From contig NEUU01000010.1 of assembly GCA_002304345.1 (NCBI GenBank), positions 89,437-153,436 of the forward strand: a stretch of 64,000 bases of DNA, in the 5' to 3' direction. Of the stretch, positions 51,942-59,923 are shown piece after piece. The notes under the pieces were generated by a model, which did no database searches, had not been told where the DNA came from, and was given only the letters and a program-made list of their open reading frames with translations. The translations under genes and the position numbers were made by a program. Source of the stretch: Verrucomicrobia bacterium Tous-C9LFEB. Its GTDB lineage: Bacteria; Verrucomicrobiota; Verrucomicrobiia; Methylacidiphilales; UBA1321. The first letter of the stretch is position 1; every line of letters starts with the position of its first letter.

Positions 51942-52709
51942 CTACGCGGCGCGGCGGCGGGGGGCGGCTTCGCGCTGCTCGCTGGGACGGGAGTTCAGCC
52001 ACTTCAGGAACGCGCGATTGGTGAAGCGCAGGGTCGCGTGGCGTTTGCCGACGACGTTGAGGTCCTTGCACTCGTATTCGCGGCCAAGCATTTGGGTGAG
52101 GATTTCGCGCACGGTGCCGCCATGATATTCGACGTAAAGGAAGAGCACGCTCAGATTCGGCACGTTCTCGAAGAGATCGGCGAGAATGTTGAATTCGCAT
52201 GCTTCGGCGGAGATCTTCAAGATGGCGATCTGTGTGATCTTGCGAGCGATGAATTCCTCCGACGCGCGGCGTACCTCGACCATTTCGCGACCCCGGTTCT
52301 CGGCGAATTCGAGTAGCGAGAAGGTGCGGGATTGGAAACCGGTGCCGTAGAAGAGCGGGCGCAGGCCGCTTTCATTGGAGAGCGCGCAGTTCACCGTGGT
52401 CACATTGCGCAGTCCGGCGGTATTGGTTTCGAGGAAGGGAAAGTTGTAGACCGACGGTTCGTAGCTGATGATCTTGGCGTCGGGGAAATGACTGTGGAAG
52501 TAGAGGGTGGAGGCCCCGGCATTCGAGCCGATGTCGACGATCAGGCGCGGGTTGAACTCCTCGGGCAGGTCATCGAGGGGGAAGTCCTTGCCCGAAAGAA
52601 CGCGACGGACCGATTCCTCGCGATCATCCGGATATTCCATCTCGAAGGTGCGGGCAAAAGTGCCGAGGGCTTGTTGCCCGGATTGAGCTTTGAGGAGGTC
52701 GATGGCCAT
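51942..52709 (-). CDS. FkbM-family SAM-dependent methyltransferase
   Basis: The 255-residue protein has the FkbM pattern: a SAM-binding loop LIVDIGSNAGASTLYFHSHFPDAKIISYEPSVYNFPFLETN, then VTTVNCALSNESG and a C-terminal ILKISAEACEFNILADLFEN, where the family usually has 'KIDVEGxE'. That last motif is altered to KISAEACE, so the catalytic state is uncertain. The C-terminus is basic (RPSEQREAAPRRRAA). FkbM proteins methylate hydroxyls of sugars, lipids or antibiotics. It stands alone, facing away from the nuo operon. Confidence 0.85.
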   Translation of the reverse strand: MAIDLLKAQSGQQALGTFARTFEMEYPDDREESVRRVLSGKDFPLDDLPEEFNPRLIVDIGSNAGASTLYFHSHFPDAKIISYEPSVYNFPFLETNTAGLRNVTTVNCALSNESGLRPLFYGTGFQSRTFSLLEFAENRGREMVEVRRASEEFIARKITQIAILKISAEACEFNILADLFENVPNLSVLFLYVEYHGGTVREILTQMLGREYECKDLNVVGKRHATLRFTNRAFLKWLNSRPSEQREAAPRRRAA

Positions 52710-53023
52710 GATGGTTTCTTTCGTTCAGTTCCCGGTTCGCGGGGGCGACACGGTCTTAAGTGAAGTGATCGACCTGCGGCAAAAAATTCTTTACCGGAAT
52801 GTATCATCGGGCGGCTTCTCGGCATGGAAGCGGTTGAATGCCAGTCAGATTGGGCTCAAAAGGATATTTTTCGGTGATTTTGAAGTTTTTCTTATGTCTG
52901 GACTGCGCGTGTCTGCCTAGAAGCAAGGCTTCTGATTTCGGCATTCGATCGCCTCCAGCAACTCCTTTTCCAAAGCATCGCTTGTGGCGTCAGCGTTTTT
53001 GGGTCCGGCGTTACGCTGGCTGC

Positions 53024-53041
53024 TTGTGAAAAATTTCACAA
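53024..53041. promoter_or_regulatory. CRP-type operator upstream of nuoB
   Basis: T-TGTGA-AAAATT-TCACA-A matches the CRP consensus TGTGA-N6-TCACA exactly and is symmetric outside as well. It ends 41 bp before the nuoB start codon, a place where a CRP/FNR-family regulator could act on the promoter. The gap 52710-53082 holds nothing else that I can identify. The regulator itself is not in the window. Confidence 0.6.
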
Positions 53042-53082
53042 TTAGACCTTGCCATGGGTAGAGCGGATATTAGTTTATCTGC

Positions 53083-53619
53083 ATGGTTCACGGTCACGAT
53101 GAGATTTCCTACAACCCGAAAACCGAAGGTAATGTCGTCATGACAACCCTCGACGCCTCCATTAATTGGATGCGCAAGAATTCCCTCTGGCCGATGCCGA
53201 TGGGGCTGGCCTGTTGTGCCATTGAACTGATGGCCACCGCCTCGTCGCGCTACGATATCGCCCGGTTCGGGGCCGAGGTCATGCGTTTTTCTCCCCGCCA
53301 GTGCGATCTCATGATCGTTGCGGGCACGGTCACCTACAAGATGGCCCTCTCCACCAAGCGCATCTGGGACCAGATGCCGGAGCCGAAATGGTGTATCGCG
53401 ATGGGTGCCTGCGCCAGCACGGGCGGCATGTACCGCAGCTACGCCACGCTGCAGGGCATTGATAATTTGATCCCGGTGGACGTGTACGTCTCGGGTTGTC
53501 CGCCCCGGCCGGAAGCGTTGCTCGAAGGCCTCATGCGTTTGCAGGAAAAGATCATGACGGAGAAATCCACCATGATGCTCAAGGGCGAACGTCCCCCCAT
53601 CAACGTCGCCACCGCCTAA
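53083..53619 (+). CDS. nuoB: NADH-quinone oxidoreductase subunit B
   Basis: NuoB holds the terminal N2 [4Fe-4S] cluster of complex I, next to the quinone site. The 178-residue protein has all four ligands: C44-C45 in [11 protein letters not shown]110 in [11 protein letters not shown] and C139 in [25 protein letters not shown] at the start is typical. It is the first gene of a seven-subunit operon nuoBCDEFGH. There is no nuoA upstream, where it normally precedes nuoB. A CRP-type site lies 41 bp ahead of the start. Confidence 0.96.
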   Translation: MVHGHDEISYNPKTEGNVVMTTLDASINWMRKNSLWPMPMGLACCAIELMATASSRYDIARFGAEVMRFSPRQCDLMIVAGTVTYKMALSTKRIWDQMPEPKWCIAMGACASTGGMYRSYATLQGIDNLIPVDVYVSGCPPRPEALLEGLMRLQEKIMTEKSTMMLKGERPPINVATA

Positions 53620-53633
53620 AATTTCAGGAAATC

Positions 53634-54215
53634 ATGCCGATCGCCAACACTGCTTCCGCACTCGAATTGCTCAAAGCCCGCTTCGCCGGCAAGCTGGGCG
53701 CACCGAAGGAATTCCGCGGCGAGACCACCGTCGAAATCGACAAGGCCGAGATCGTGGCCGTCGCCCAATTGCTCAAGGATAATGGCTTCAACTATCTCGT
53801 TGATCTGTCCGGCGTGGATAATTTCGGCGAAGAACCGCGCTTCGAAGTCGTCTACGAATTTGCCTCGGTCGACAACGCCCAGCACCTCCGCGTGAAAGTG
53901 CGCGTGAGCGAGGATGACGAAGGCGTACCGACCATCTCCCATCTTTATCAAACCGCCGATTGGCACGAACGCGAAGCCTACGACATGGTCGGCATGCGTT
54001 TCATCGGTCACCCCGATTTGCGCCGCATCCTCATGTGGGAAGGGTACCCGTACCATCCGTTGCGCAAGGATTTCCCGCTCGAAGGCAAGGAAACGCTCGT
54101 CCCCGGCGAAGCGTTCACCAAGCCCGCGCCGCTCGCGGGTGGCCCCTTTGTCACGGCCCCGGCCTCATTGACCATCGACCGCGAACCGCGCGCCCGTCCG
54201 CCGGAATTGCCTTAA
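53634..54215 (+). CDS. nuoC: NADH-quinone oxidoreductase subunit C
   Basis: NuoC is a peripheral-arm subunit of complex I that supports NuoB and NuoD. From the ATG at 53634 it has 193 residues. Family sequence: FNYLVDLSGVDNF, FEVVYEFASVDNAQHLRVKVRV, and the signature PTISHLYQTADWHEREAYDMVGMRFIGHPDLRRILMWEGYPYHPLRKDFPLEG. It follows nuoB by 14 bp. NuoC and NuoD are separate here, not fused. Confidence 0.95.
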   Translation: MPIANTASALELLKARFAGKLGAPKEFRGETTVEIDKAEIVAVAQLLKDNGFNYLVDLSGVDNFGEEPRFEVVYEFASVDNAQHLRVKVRVSEDDEGVPTISHLYQTADWHEREAYDMVGMRFIGHPDLRRILMWEGYPYHPLRKDFPLEGKETLVPGEAFTKPAPLAGGPFVTAPASLTIDREPRARPPELP

Positions 54216-54234
54216 CCTGGAAGTGATTTTTCCT

Positions 54235-55479
54235 ATGTCCGCCACTACCACCGAATTTCAAACTCCCGACGCTCTGGCTCGCGCCCAGCAGGGAATCGAG
54301 AGCGCCCCCGAATTTGCCGGCGAGAAGCTCATCATCAACATGGGTCCCTCGCACCCGAGCACGCACGGCGTGCTGCGCATCATTGTGGAGATGGATGGCG
54401 AAATCGTCACCAAGGCGACCCCCGACATCGGTTATCTGCATCGCGGCGACGAGAAAATTGCCGAGAACATGACCTATAACCAGTTCGTGCCCTACACGGA
54501 CCGGCTGGATTACCTCGCGCCGCTGGCCAATAACGTGGCCTACGCTTGCGCGGTGGAAAAATTGATGGGCTGGCAATTGCCGCCCCGCGGTCAGGCGATT
54601 CGCGTGATCTGTTGCGAGCTCGCCCGCGTTTCCTCCCATTTGCTCGGCCTCGGTGCCATGAGCCTCGATCTCGGCGCGATGACGGTGTTTCTCTACATCA
54701 TGACCGAGCGCGAGAAGATTCATAACCTGATCGAGCGGCTCACCGGCGCGCGCTTCACCACGAGCTACACCCGCATCGGCGGCATGACGCGCGATTTGCC
54801 CCCCGGCTGGATCGAGGAGGCGCAGGCTTTCGTCAAACAATTCTGGCCGAAGATCGACGAGGTGGACAATCTCCTCACCCGCAACAAAATCTTCATCGAC
54901 CGCAACAAGAACATCGGCGTCATCACCGCTGAAACCGCGATCAACTTCGGCCTCTCCGGTCCGAACCTGCGCGGCTCGGGCGTCAACTACGACGTCCGCA
55001 AGGTGAATCCCTATCTCGGTTACGAAAAATATCAATTCGATGTGCCGGTCGGTTCCGTGGGCGACTGCTACGACCGCTATCTTGTCCGCTTGGAAGAACT
55101 CCGCCAGAGCTCGCGCATTCTCGAGCAGGCGCTGGGCAACGTGCCGTCCGGCCCGATTCACGTGGAGGACAAGAATTATCTGCCCGCGAAGGCAGGCGTC
55201 CTGACCAAGATGGAGGAATTGATCCATCACTTCATGCTCGTCACCGAAGGCATTGATGCGCCCGCCGGTGAGGTTTACTTTGGAGCGGAAAATCCCAAGG
55301 GCGAACTCGGCTTCTACATCAACAGCCACGGCGGCGGCGTTCCCTACCGTCTCAAGATCCGCGCCCCTTCCTTTGTCAACCTGAGCATCCTGCCCAAGAT
55401 GCTGCCCGGCCACATGGTGAGCGACATCGCCGCCATCCTCGGCAGCCTCGACTTCGTCATGGGCGAGTGCGACCGCTAA
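54235..55479 (+). CDS. nuoD: NADH-quinone oxidoreductase subunit D
   Basis: NuoD forms the quinone-binding chamber with NuoB. The ATG at 54235 gives 414 residues. Signatures: MGPSHPSTHGVLRIIVEMDGE, PDIGYLHRGDEKIAENMTYNQFVPYTDRLDYL, RVSSHLLGLGAMSLDLGAMTVFLYIMTERE and the end SFVNLSILPKMLPGHMVSDIAAILGSLDFVMGECDR. The quinone-liganding His (THG) and Tyr-type residues are in place. The next gene is not nuoE but a small lipoprotein, 25 bp away. Confidence 0.96.
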   Translation: MSATTTEFQTPDALARAQQGIESAPEFAGEKLIINMGPSHPSTHGVLRIIVEMDGEIVTKATPDIGYLHRGDEKIAENMTYNQFVPYTDRLDYLAPLANNVAYACAVEKLMGWQLPPRGQAIRVICCELARVSSHLLGLGAMSLDLGAMTVFLYIMTEREKIHNLIERLTGARFTTSYTRIGGMTRDLPPGWIEEAQAFVKQFWPKIDEVDNLLTRNKIFIDRNKNIGVITAETAINFGLSGPNLRGSGVNYDVRKVNPYLGYEKYQFDVPVGSVGDCYDRYLVRLEELRQSSRILEQALGNVPSGPIHVEDKNYLPAKAGVLTKMEELIHHFMLVTEGIDAPAGEVYFGAENPKGELGFYINSHGGGVPYRLKIRAPSFVNLSILPKMLPGHMVSDIAAILGSLDFVMGECDR

Positions 55480-55504
55480 CCCCAACCCCGAAAGAACCGC
55501 TCCG

Positions 55505-55789
55505 ATGAAATCACTGATTCGTTCCGCCAAGTTGATGCTGTGTGTTGCCGCGCTGAGCCTGCTCGTCGCCTGCGGTTCCAAGGTCACGCCCGCCAATCTC
55601 GACAAGGTCCAGAACGACATGACGCCCGCCCAGGTCACCGCCATTCTCGGCAAGCCGACGGAAGTGAAGACCAGTGGTTTCATGGGTCTGACCAGCACCA
55701 CCTACCTTTACAAAAAAGGGAACACCGAAGTCACCATCACCTTCGTCAACGACAAGGTCATGGCCAAGAACGGTTCCTTCGAGAAATAA
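55505..55789 (+). CDS. Small lipoprotein inside the nuo operon
   Basis: The 94-residue protein has a lipoprotein signal (LMLCVAALSLLVACGS) and then a short BamE/SmpA-like module: NLDKVQNDMTPAQVTAILGKPTEVKTSGFMGLTSTTYLYKKGNTEVTITFVNDKVMAKNG. The MTxxQVxxILGKPTE pattern is characteristic of such modules. It lies between nuoD and nuoE (25 bp and 12 bp away), an unusual place for a lipoprotein gene; it may have been inserted or may help complex assembly. Its folding domain alone does not decide the function. Confidence 0.75.
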   Translation: MKSLIRSAKLMLCVAALSLLVACGSKVTPANLDKVQNDMTPAQVTAILGKPTEVKTSGFMGLTSTTYLYKKGNTEVTITFVNDKVMAKNGSFEK

Positions 55790-55801
55790 ACTTTGAGCCA
55801 C

Positions 55802-56320
55802 ATGAGCGCCACCTGCCACGACACCCAAGACCACGTTGAACTCAAGCCCGAGTTCGTCGCCCATGCCGACGAACTCATCAGTCATTACCCGGTCTCCAAG
55901 CGCAGCGCGTCCTTGCCGCTGCTCCATTTCTGGCAGGAAACGCACGGCTACATCAGCAATCAGGCCGTGGAATGGATCGCGGGCAAGCTCGGCTTGAACC
56001 CGATCCAGATTCTCGAACTCGTCACGTTCTACCCGATGTTCCGCCAACACCCGGCGGGCAAATTCCAGATCAAGGTCTGCCGCACGCTCTCCTGCCAGCT
56101 CGGTGGCGCGTACGAATTGCGCGAGCACTTCATGAAGAAGCTCGGCATCACGAAAGTCGACGAGCACGGTCTCGGCATCAGCGCCGACGGCAAGTTCTCT
56201 GTCGAGTTCGTCGAATGCCTCGCCAGTTGCGGCACCGCGCCGGTCATCATGGTGAACGACGACTTTTATGAAGGCGTCAGCCACACGCAGGCCGACGAGC
56301 TGATCGGCAAATACAGCTGA
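55802..56320 (+). CDS. nuoE: NADH-quinone oxidoreductase subunit E
   Basis: NuoE carries the off-pathway [2Fe-2S] cluster N1a. The ATG at 55802 gives 172 residues. Ligands are C93 and C98 (KVCRTLSCQLGG) and C139 and C143 (VECLASCGTAPV), with the correct spacing. LPLLHFWQETHGYISNQAVEWIAGKLGL is the usual N-terminal helical part. Its stop codon is immediately followed by the left inverted repeat of the GxxExxY element, with no intergenic bases to spare. Confidence 0.95.
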   Translation: MSATCHDTQDHVELKPEFVAHADELISHYPVSKRSASLPLLHFWQETHGYISNQAVEWIAGKLGLNPIQILELVTFYPMFRQHPAGKFQIKVCRTLSCQLGGAYELREHFMKKLGITKVDEHGLGISADGKFSVEFVECLASCGTAPVIMVNDDFYEGVSHTQADELIGKYS

Positions 56321-56815
56321 TTTTAGACGAAATTAACGGAATTTACGAAATTCGGATGATACAGGACTTAAATCAAACCGCATATCAAGCGGAAGACTTG
56401 GCCAAAACCGTGATCGGATTGGCTATGAAAGTCCATCGTGTCTTGGGACCGGGATTTCTGGAGTCCGTCTATGCCAATGCTCTTTTGGTTGAATTACGTG
56501 AAGCGGGCATTCCTGCCGAAACGGAAAAACGTCTGAATGTCTATTACCGCGATGTTGTCGTGGGCGAATTTCTCGCCGATCTCATCATAGGCGAACAGTT
56601 GATTATTGAGTTAAAAGCAGTGCAAAATCTTTCCAATGCACATTCGGTTCAATTGGTAAATTATCTGACCGCAACTCACATCGAGTGTGGACTGCTCTTG
56701 AACTTCGGTTCTTCAAGTCTCGAATTCAAAAAGAAATCCCGTACTTTGCCGGTGCAATCCCTACGTCATCACCGACCTATTAAAATTTCGTAAATTCCGT
56801 TAATTTCGTCTAAAA
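56321..56815. mobile_element. GxxExxY cassette bounded by perfect 32-bp inverted repeats
   Basis: The left repeat occupies 56321-56352, starting TTTTAGACGAAATTAACGGA and ending TACGAAATT. The right repeat at 56784-56815 is its exact reverse complement, all 32 positions. The enclosed gene starts 3 bp after the left repeat and its stop codon lies inside the right one, so the 495 bp contain almost nothing else. The unit sits between nuoE and nuoF without disrupting either. I see no obvious target-site duplication beside the repeats. Confidence 0.75.
56356..56793 (+). CDS. GxxExxY protein, PD-(D/E)XK/RecB-like nuclease fold
   Basis: The 145-residue protein has the motif for which the family is named, G33-x-x-E36-x-x-Y39 (PGFLESVYANAL). 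The nuclease core follows: E36 as the motif I acid, D75 (EFLADLIIG), E85-L-K87 (IIELKAV), and a QhxxY motif Q99-Y103 (QLVNYL), the order seen in RecB and Cas4. Endonuclease or exonuclease activity is a reasonable prediction but unproven for the family. Composition is visibly richer in A/T than the neighbouring nuo genes (I counted 30 and 27 G/C in two 60-bp lines of the gene). The whole gene lies inside an inverted-repeat cassette in the nuo operon. Confidence 0.85.
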   Translation: MIQDLNQTAYQAEDLAKTVIGLAMKVHRVLGPGFLESVYANALLVELREAGIPAETEKRLNVYYRDVVVGEFLADLIIGEQLIIELKAVQNLSNAHSVQLVNYLTATHIECGLLLNFGSSSLEFKKKSRTLPVQSLRHHRPIKIS

Positions 56816-56829
56816 GCCTTTAAAAATCT

Positions 56830-58194
56830 ATGCCTGCTCCCGCTGAATATCGCCTCGTTTTCAAGCACATCGACGAGCCCGGTTACACCAACGACATCGA
56901 GTGTTACCAGCGGCACGGCGGCTACGAGCAGTTGAAGAAGGCCTTCACGATGAAGGGCCCGGACATCGTCAACGAAGTCAAAGCCTCGGGCTTGCGCGGT
57001 CGTGGCGGGGCGGGTTTTGCCTGTGGCGTGAAGTGGGGTTTCATCGACCCGACGAAGAACACCAAGCCGGTCTATCTCATTTGCAATGCGGACGAATCCG
57101 AACCCGGCACGTTCAAGGATCGCCAGATCATCCACAAAGATCCGCATCAGCTGATCGAAGGCATGGTCATCGCGTGCTACGCGAACAACGTCCATCTCTC
57201 GTATATCTACATCCGTGGCGAATTTCCCCTCGGCGCGAAGATCCTCGAGAAGGCCATCGCTGAAGCCAAGGCGAAGAATTTTCTCGGCAAGAATATCCTC
57301 GGTTCCGGTTACGATCTGGAAATCTACGTTCATCGCGGCGCGGGCGCGTACATTTGCGGTGAAGAAACCGGCCTCATCGAATCGCTCGAAGGCAAGCGCC
57401 CCTATCCGCGCATCAAGCCCCCCTACTTCCCCGCCGTGCTCGGTCTCTACATGTGCCCGACGATCGTGAACAATGTTGAGACGCTCTGCGACGTGAAGCA
57501 CATCATTGCCATGGGTGGCGCGAACTACGCGAAGATCGGCAAGCCCAACAACACCGGCACGCGCCTCATCGGTGTCAGCGGTGATGTGGCGAAGCCCGGT
57601 TACTACGAATTTGAAGTCGGCTCGCTCACGCTTGGCCAGCTCATCAATGACGTCTGCGGCGGCCTGAAAAATGGTCGCAAGTTGCAGGCCGTCATTCCCG
57701 GTGGCAGCTCGTCGAAAGTGCTGCGTGCGGGTGAAAAATACAAGATCAAGGAAAAGCAGGCCGACGGCTCGATGGTCGACAAGGAAATCGGATTGGAAGA
57801 CATCCCGATGGACTTCGACACCATGGCCGCAATCGGTTCCATGTCCGGTTCCGGCGGCGTCATCGTCATCGACGACAGCCGCGACATCGTGAGCTGCCTC
57901 GCCAATCTCTCCGAATTTTACGCGCACGAATCGTGCGGCCAGTGCACGCCCTGCCGCGAAGGGTCGCTCTGGATGAAGAAGATCACCCGCCGCCTTGCGG
58001 ACGGTCATGGTCGCGTGGAAGACGTTGCGCTGCTCAAGAGCGTGGCCGACAACATCGCGGGCCGGACCATCTGCGCCATGGGTGAAGCCTGCTCGTGGCC
58101 GGTGCAGAGTTTCGTCGCCAAGTTCAAGAACGAGTTCGAAGCAAAAGGACGTGCCGGCAAAGGCCCCGCCGTCGCAGCCACGAACGGACACTAA
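56830..58194 (+). CDS. nuoF: NADH-quinone oxidoreductase subunit F
   Basis: NuoF binds NADH and FMN and holds cluster N3, the entry point of electrons. The 454-residue protein has SGLRGRGGAGFACGVKWGFI (FMN/NADH), CNADESEPGTFKDRQII, GAGAYICGEETGLIESLEGKR and the cluster motif ESCGQCTPCREGS with the fourth ligand in the later MGEACSWP. All sites are intact. It begins 14 bp after the right inverted repeat of the GxxExxY cassette. Confidence 0.96.
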   Translation: MPAPAEYRLVFKHIDEPGYTNDIECYQRHGGYEQLKKAFTMKGPDIVNEVKASGLRGRGGAGFACGVKWGFIDPTKNTKPVYLICNADESEPGTFKDRQIIHKDPHQLIEGMVIACYANNVHLSYIYIRGEFPLGAKILEKAIAEAKAKNFLGKNILGSGYDLEIYVHRGAGAYICGEETGLIESLEGKRPYPRIKPPYFPAVLGLYMCPTIVNNVETLCDVKHIIAMGGANYAKIGKPNNTGTRLIGVSGDVAKPGYYEFEVGSLTLGQLINDVCGGLKNGRKLQAVIPGGSSSKVLRAGEKYKIKEKQADGSMVDKEIGLEDIPMDFDTMAAIGSMSGSGGVIVIDDSRDIVSCLANLSEFYAHESCGQCTPCREGSLWMKKITRRLADGHGRVEDVALLKSVADNIAGRTICAMGEACSWPVQSFVAKFKNEFEAKGRAGKGPAVAATNGH

Positions 58195-58208
58195 CCCTTC
58201 CACGCCCT

Positions 58209-59903
58209 ATGTCTTGCAAGAATCCTTTTAATCACGACATCACTCCCGCGGATGCGCCGCTGCTCAATGTGCAGGTGGACGGCCAGTGGGTGCAGTTGCC
58301 GCGCGGGCTCAACGTGGTCGAAGCCGCGAAGCGCGTGGGCAAGTTCATCCCGCACTACTGCTACCACCCGAAGCTCTCCATTTCCGGCAATTGCCGCATG
58401 TGCTTGATCGAAATGGGCACGCCCAAGATGGGGCCGGATCGCAAGCCGATCATCGGTGCCGATGGCAAGCCCGAGATCGGTTGGATTCCGCGTCCGCAGA
58501 TCGGTTGCGCCACGATGATTTCCGAAGGCATGGGCATTCGCACCGATTCCCCCATGGTGCAGGATTGCCGCAAGGGCGTGATGGAGTTTCTCCTCATCAA
58601 CCACCCGCTCGACTGCCCGATCTGCGATCAGGCGGGCGAATGCAAGCTGCAGGAATTTTCCGTCGAATACGGCAACGAAGACAGCCGCTTCGTGGAGCAG
58701 AAAGTTCACAAACCGAAGCAGGTCGACATTGGCGAACGCATCGTGCTCGATGACGAACGTTGCATCATGTGCTCGCGTTGCATCCGTTTCTCGCGTGAGA
58801 TGGTGAATGACGACGTGCTCGGCTTTACTCAGCGCGGTAGTCACACCACGCTCGCGGTTCACCCCGGCAAGCGACTGGATAATAATTATTCGCTCAATAC
58901 CGTCGACATCTGCCCCGTCGGCGCACTCACGAGCAAGGATTTCCGTTTCAAGATGCGCGTCTGGTTCCTGAAGGAAACCAAGAGCATCTGCACCGGTTGC
59001 GCCACGGGCTGCAACATCCTCGTCGGCAGTCGCGAGAACGTCGTGCATCGCCTTACTCCGCGCGAGAACGAATTGGTCAATTCCGAATGGATGTGCGATC
59101 AGGGCCGCCTTGGCTTCCATTATATCCACGCCGAAGAGCGTTTGCTCCAGCCGACCGCGCGCGTGAATTCCACGACGCTCCCTGTCGCGTGGGACGACGC
59201 GTTCGCGCAGATTCGTGACCGGATCAAATCGTATAAGCCCGAACAAATCGCCATCATCGGTTCCGCCCGCATGACCAACGAGGAGTTGTTCCTTCTCGCC
59301 GAATTGCGCGCCGGTCTCGGTGGTAATGCGGTGCTTACTGATGTGGTTCCTCGCACCGGCGAAGCGGACGGTATTCTTCGCAGTGCCGACTTGAATCCCA
59401 ATACAGCGGGCGCGAAGTTGTTCCAGATTTCCAATGACGGCAAGAACCTCGCGGCGATCAAGGACGGCATCGAGTCCGGTCGCATCAAGGTACTCTACGC
59501 ATTGCACGAAGATCCCGTCGGCGACGCGGGTCTCTCCGAGTCCGCTCTCGCGAAACTCGATCTGCTCATCACGCAGAAATTGCTCAAGAGCCACAGCACC
59601 GACATCGCCCATTTCTCGCTCCCCGGAGCGAGCTTCGCGGAAAAACGTGGGTCGATGATCAACGGCGCGGGCCGTTTGCAACGCCTCAACAAGGCGATCG
59701 CGACTCCCGGCCAGACGATGGATGATTTTGAAATCCTGCTCAAACTCCGCGCGACGATCACCGGCGGCAACAGCCTGCACACCATTGAGGAAGTCTTCAA
59801 GGCGGTGGCGGCGAGCATTCCGGCTTTGTCCGGATTGAGCCTGAGCAAGGTGGGCGATCTCGGCGTGGAAGTCGCGCCGGCAGCGGCCACGGTAACAACG
59901 TAA
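58209..59903 (+). CDS. nuoG: NADH-quinone oxidoreductase subunit G
   Basis: NuoG carries iron-sulfur clusters that pass electrons from NuoF to NuoI. The ATG at 58209 gives 564 residues. The N-terminal [2Fe-2S] and His-ligated clusters are represented by IPHYCYHPKLSISGNCRMCLIEM, CPICDQAGECKLQEF and the [4Fe-4S] motif DDERCIMCSRCIRFSRE. A second set, ICTGCATGCNIL, is the molybdopterin-domain-type start. The protein is short for the family (often near 700-900), with a reduced C-terminal domain. The C-terminus after residue 520 is low complexity. Confidence 0.93.
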   Translation: MSCKNPFNHDITPADAPLLNVQVDGQWVQLPRGLNVVEAAKRVGKFIPHYCYHPKLSISGNCRMCLIEMGTPKMGPDRKPIIGADGKPEIGWIPRPQIGCATMISEGMGIRTDSPMVQDCRKGVMEFLLINHPLDCPICDQAGECKLQEFSVEYGNEDSRFVEQKVHKPKQVDIGERIVLDDERCIMCSRCIRFSREMVNDDVLGFTQRGSHTTLAVHPGKRLDNNYSLNTVDICPVGALTSKDFRFKMRVWFLKETKSICTGCATGCNILVGSRENVVHRLTPRENELVNSEWMCDQGRLGFHYIHAEERLLQPTARVNSTTLPVAWDDAFAQIRDRIKSYKPEQIAIIGSARMTNEELFLLAELRAGLGGNAVLTDVVPRTGEADGILRSADLNPNTAGAKLFQISNDGKNLAAIKDGIESGRIKVLYALHEDPVGDAGLSESALAKLDLLITQKLLKSHSTDIAHFSLPGASFAEKRGSMINGAGRLQRLNKAIATPGQTMDDFEILLKLRATITGGNSLHTIEEVFKAVAASIPALSGLSLSKVGDLGVEVAPAAATVTT

Positions 59904-59923
59904 TTTTTTAAGGGAACGAGTCC

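Noticed and set aside
58191..59780. 529-codon open frame opposite nuoG
   Set aside because: Nothing in it resembles a protein family, while nuoG on the other strand has complete cluster motifs.
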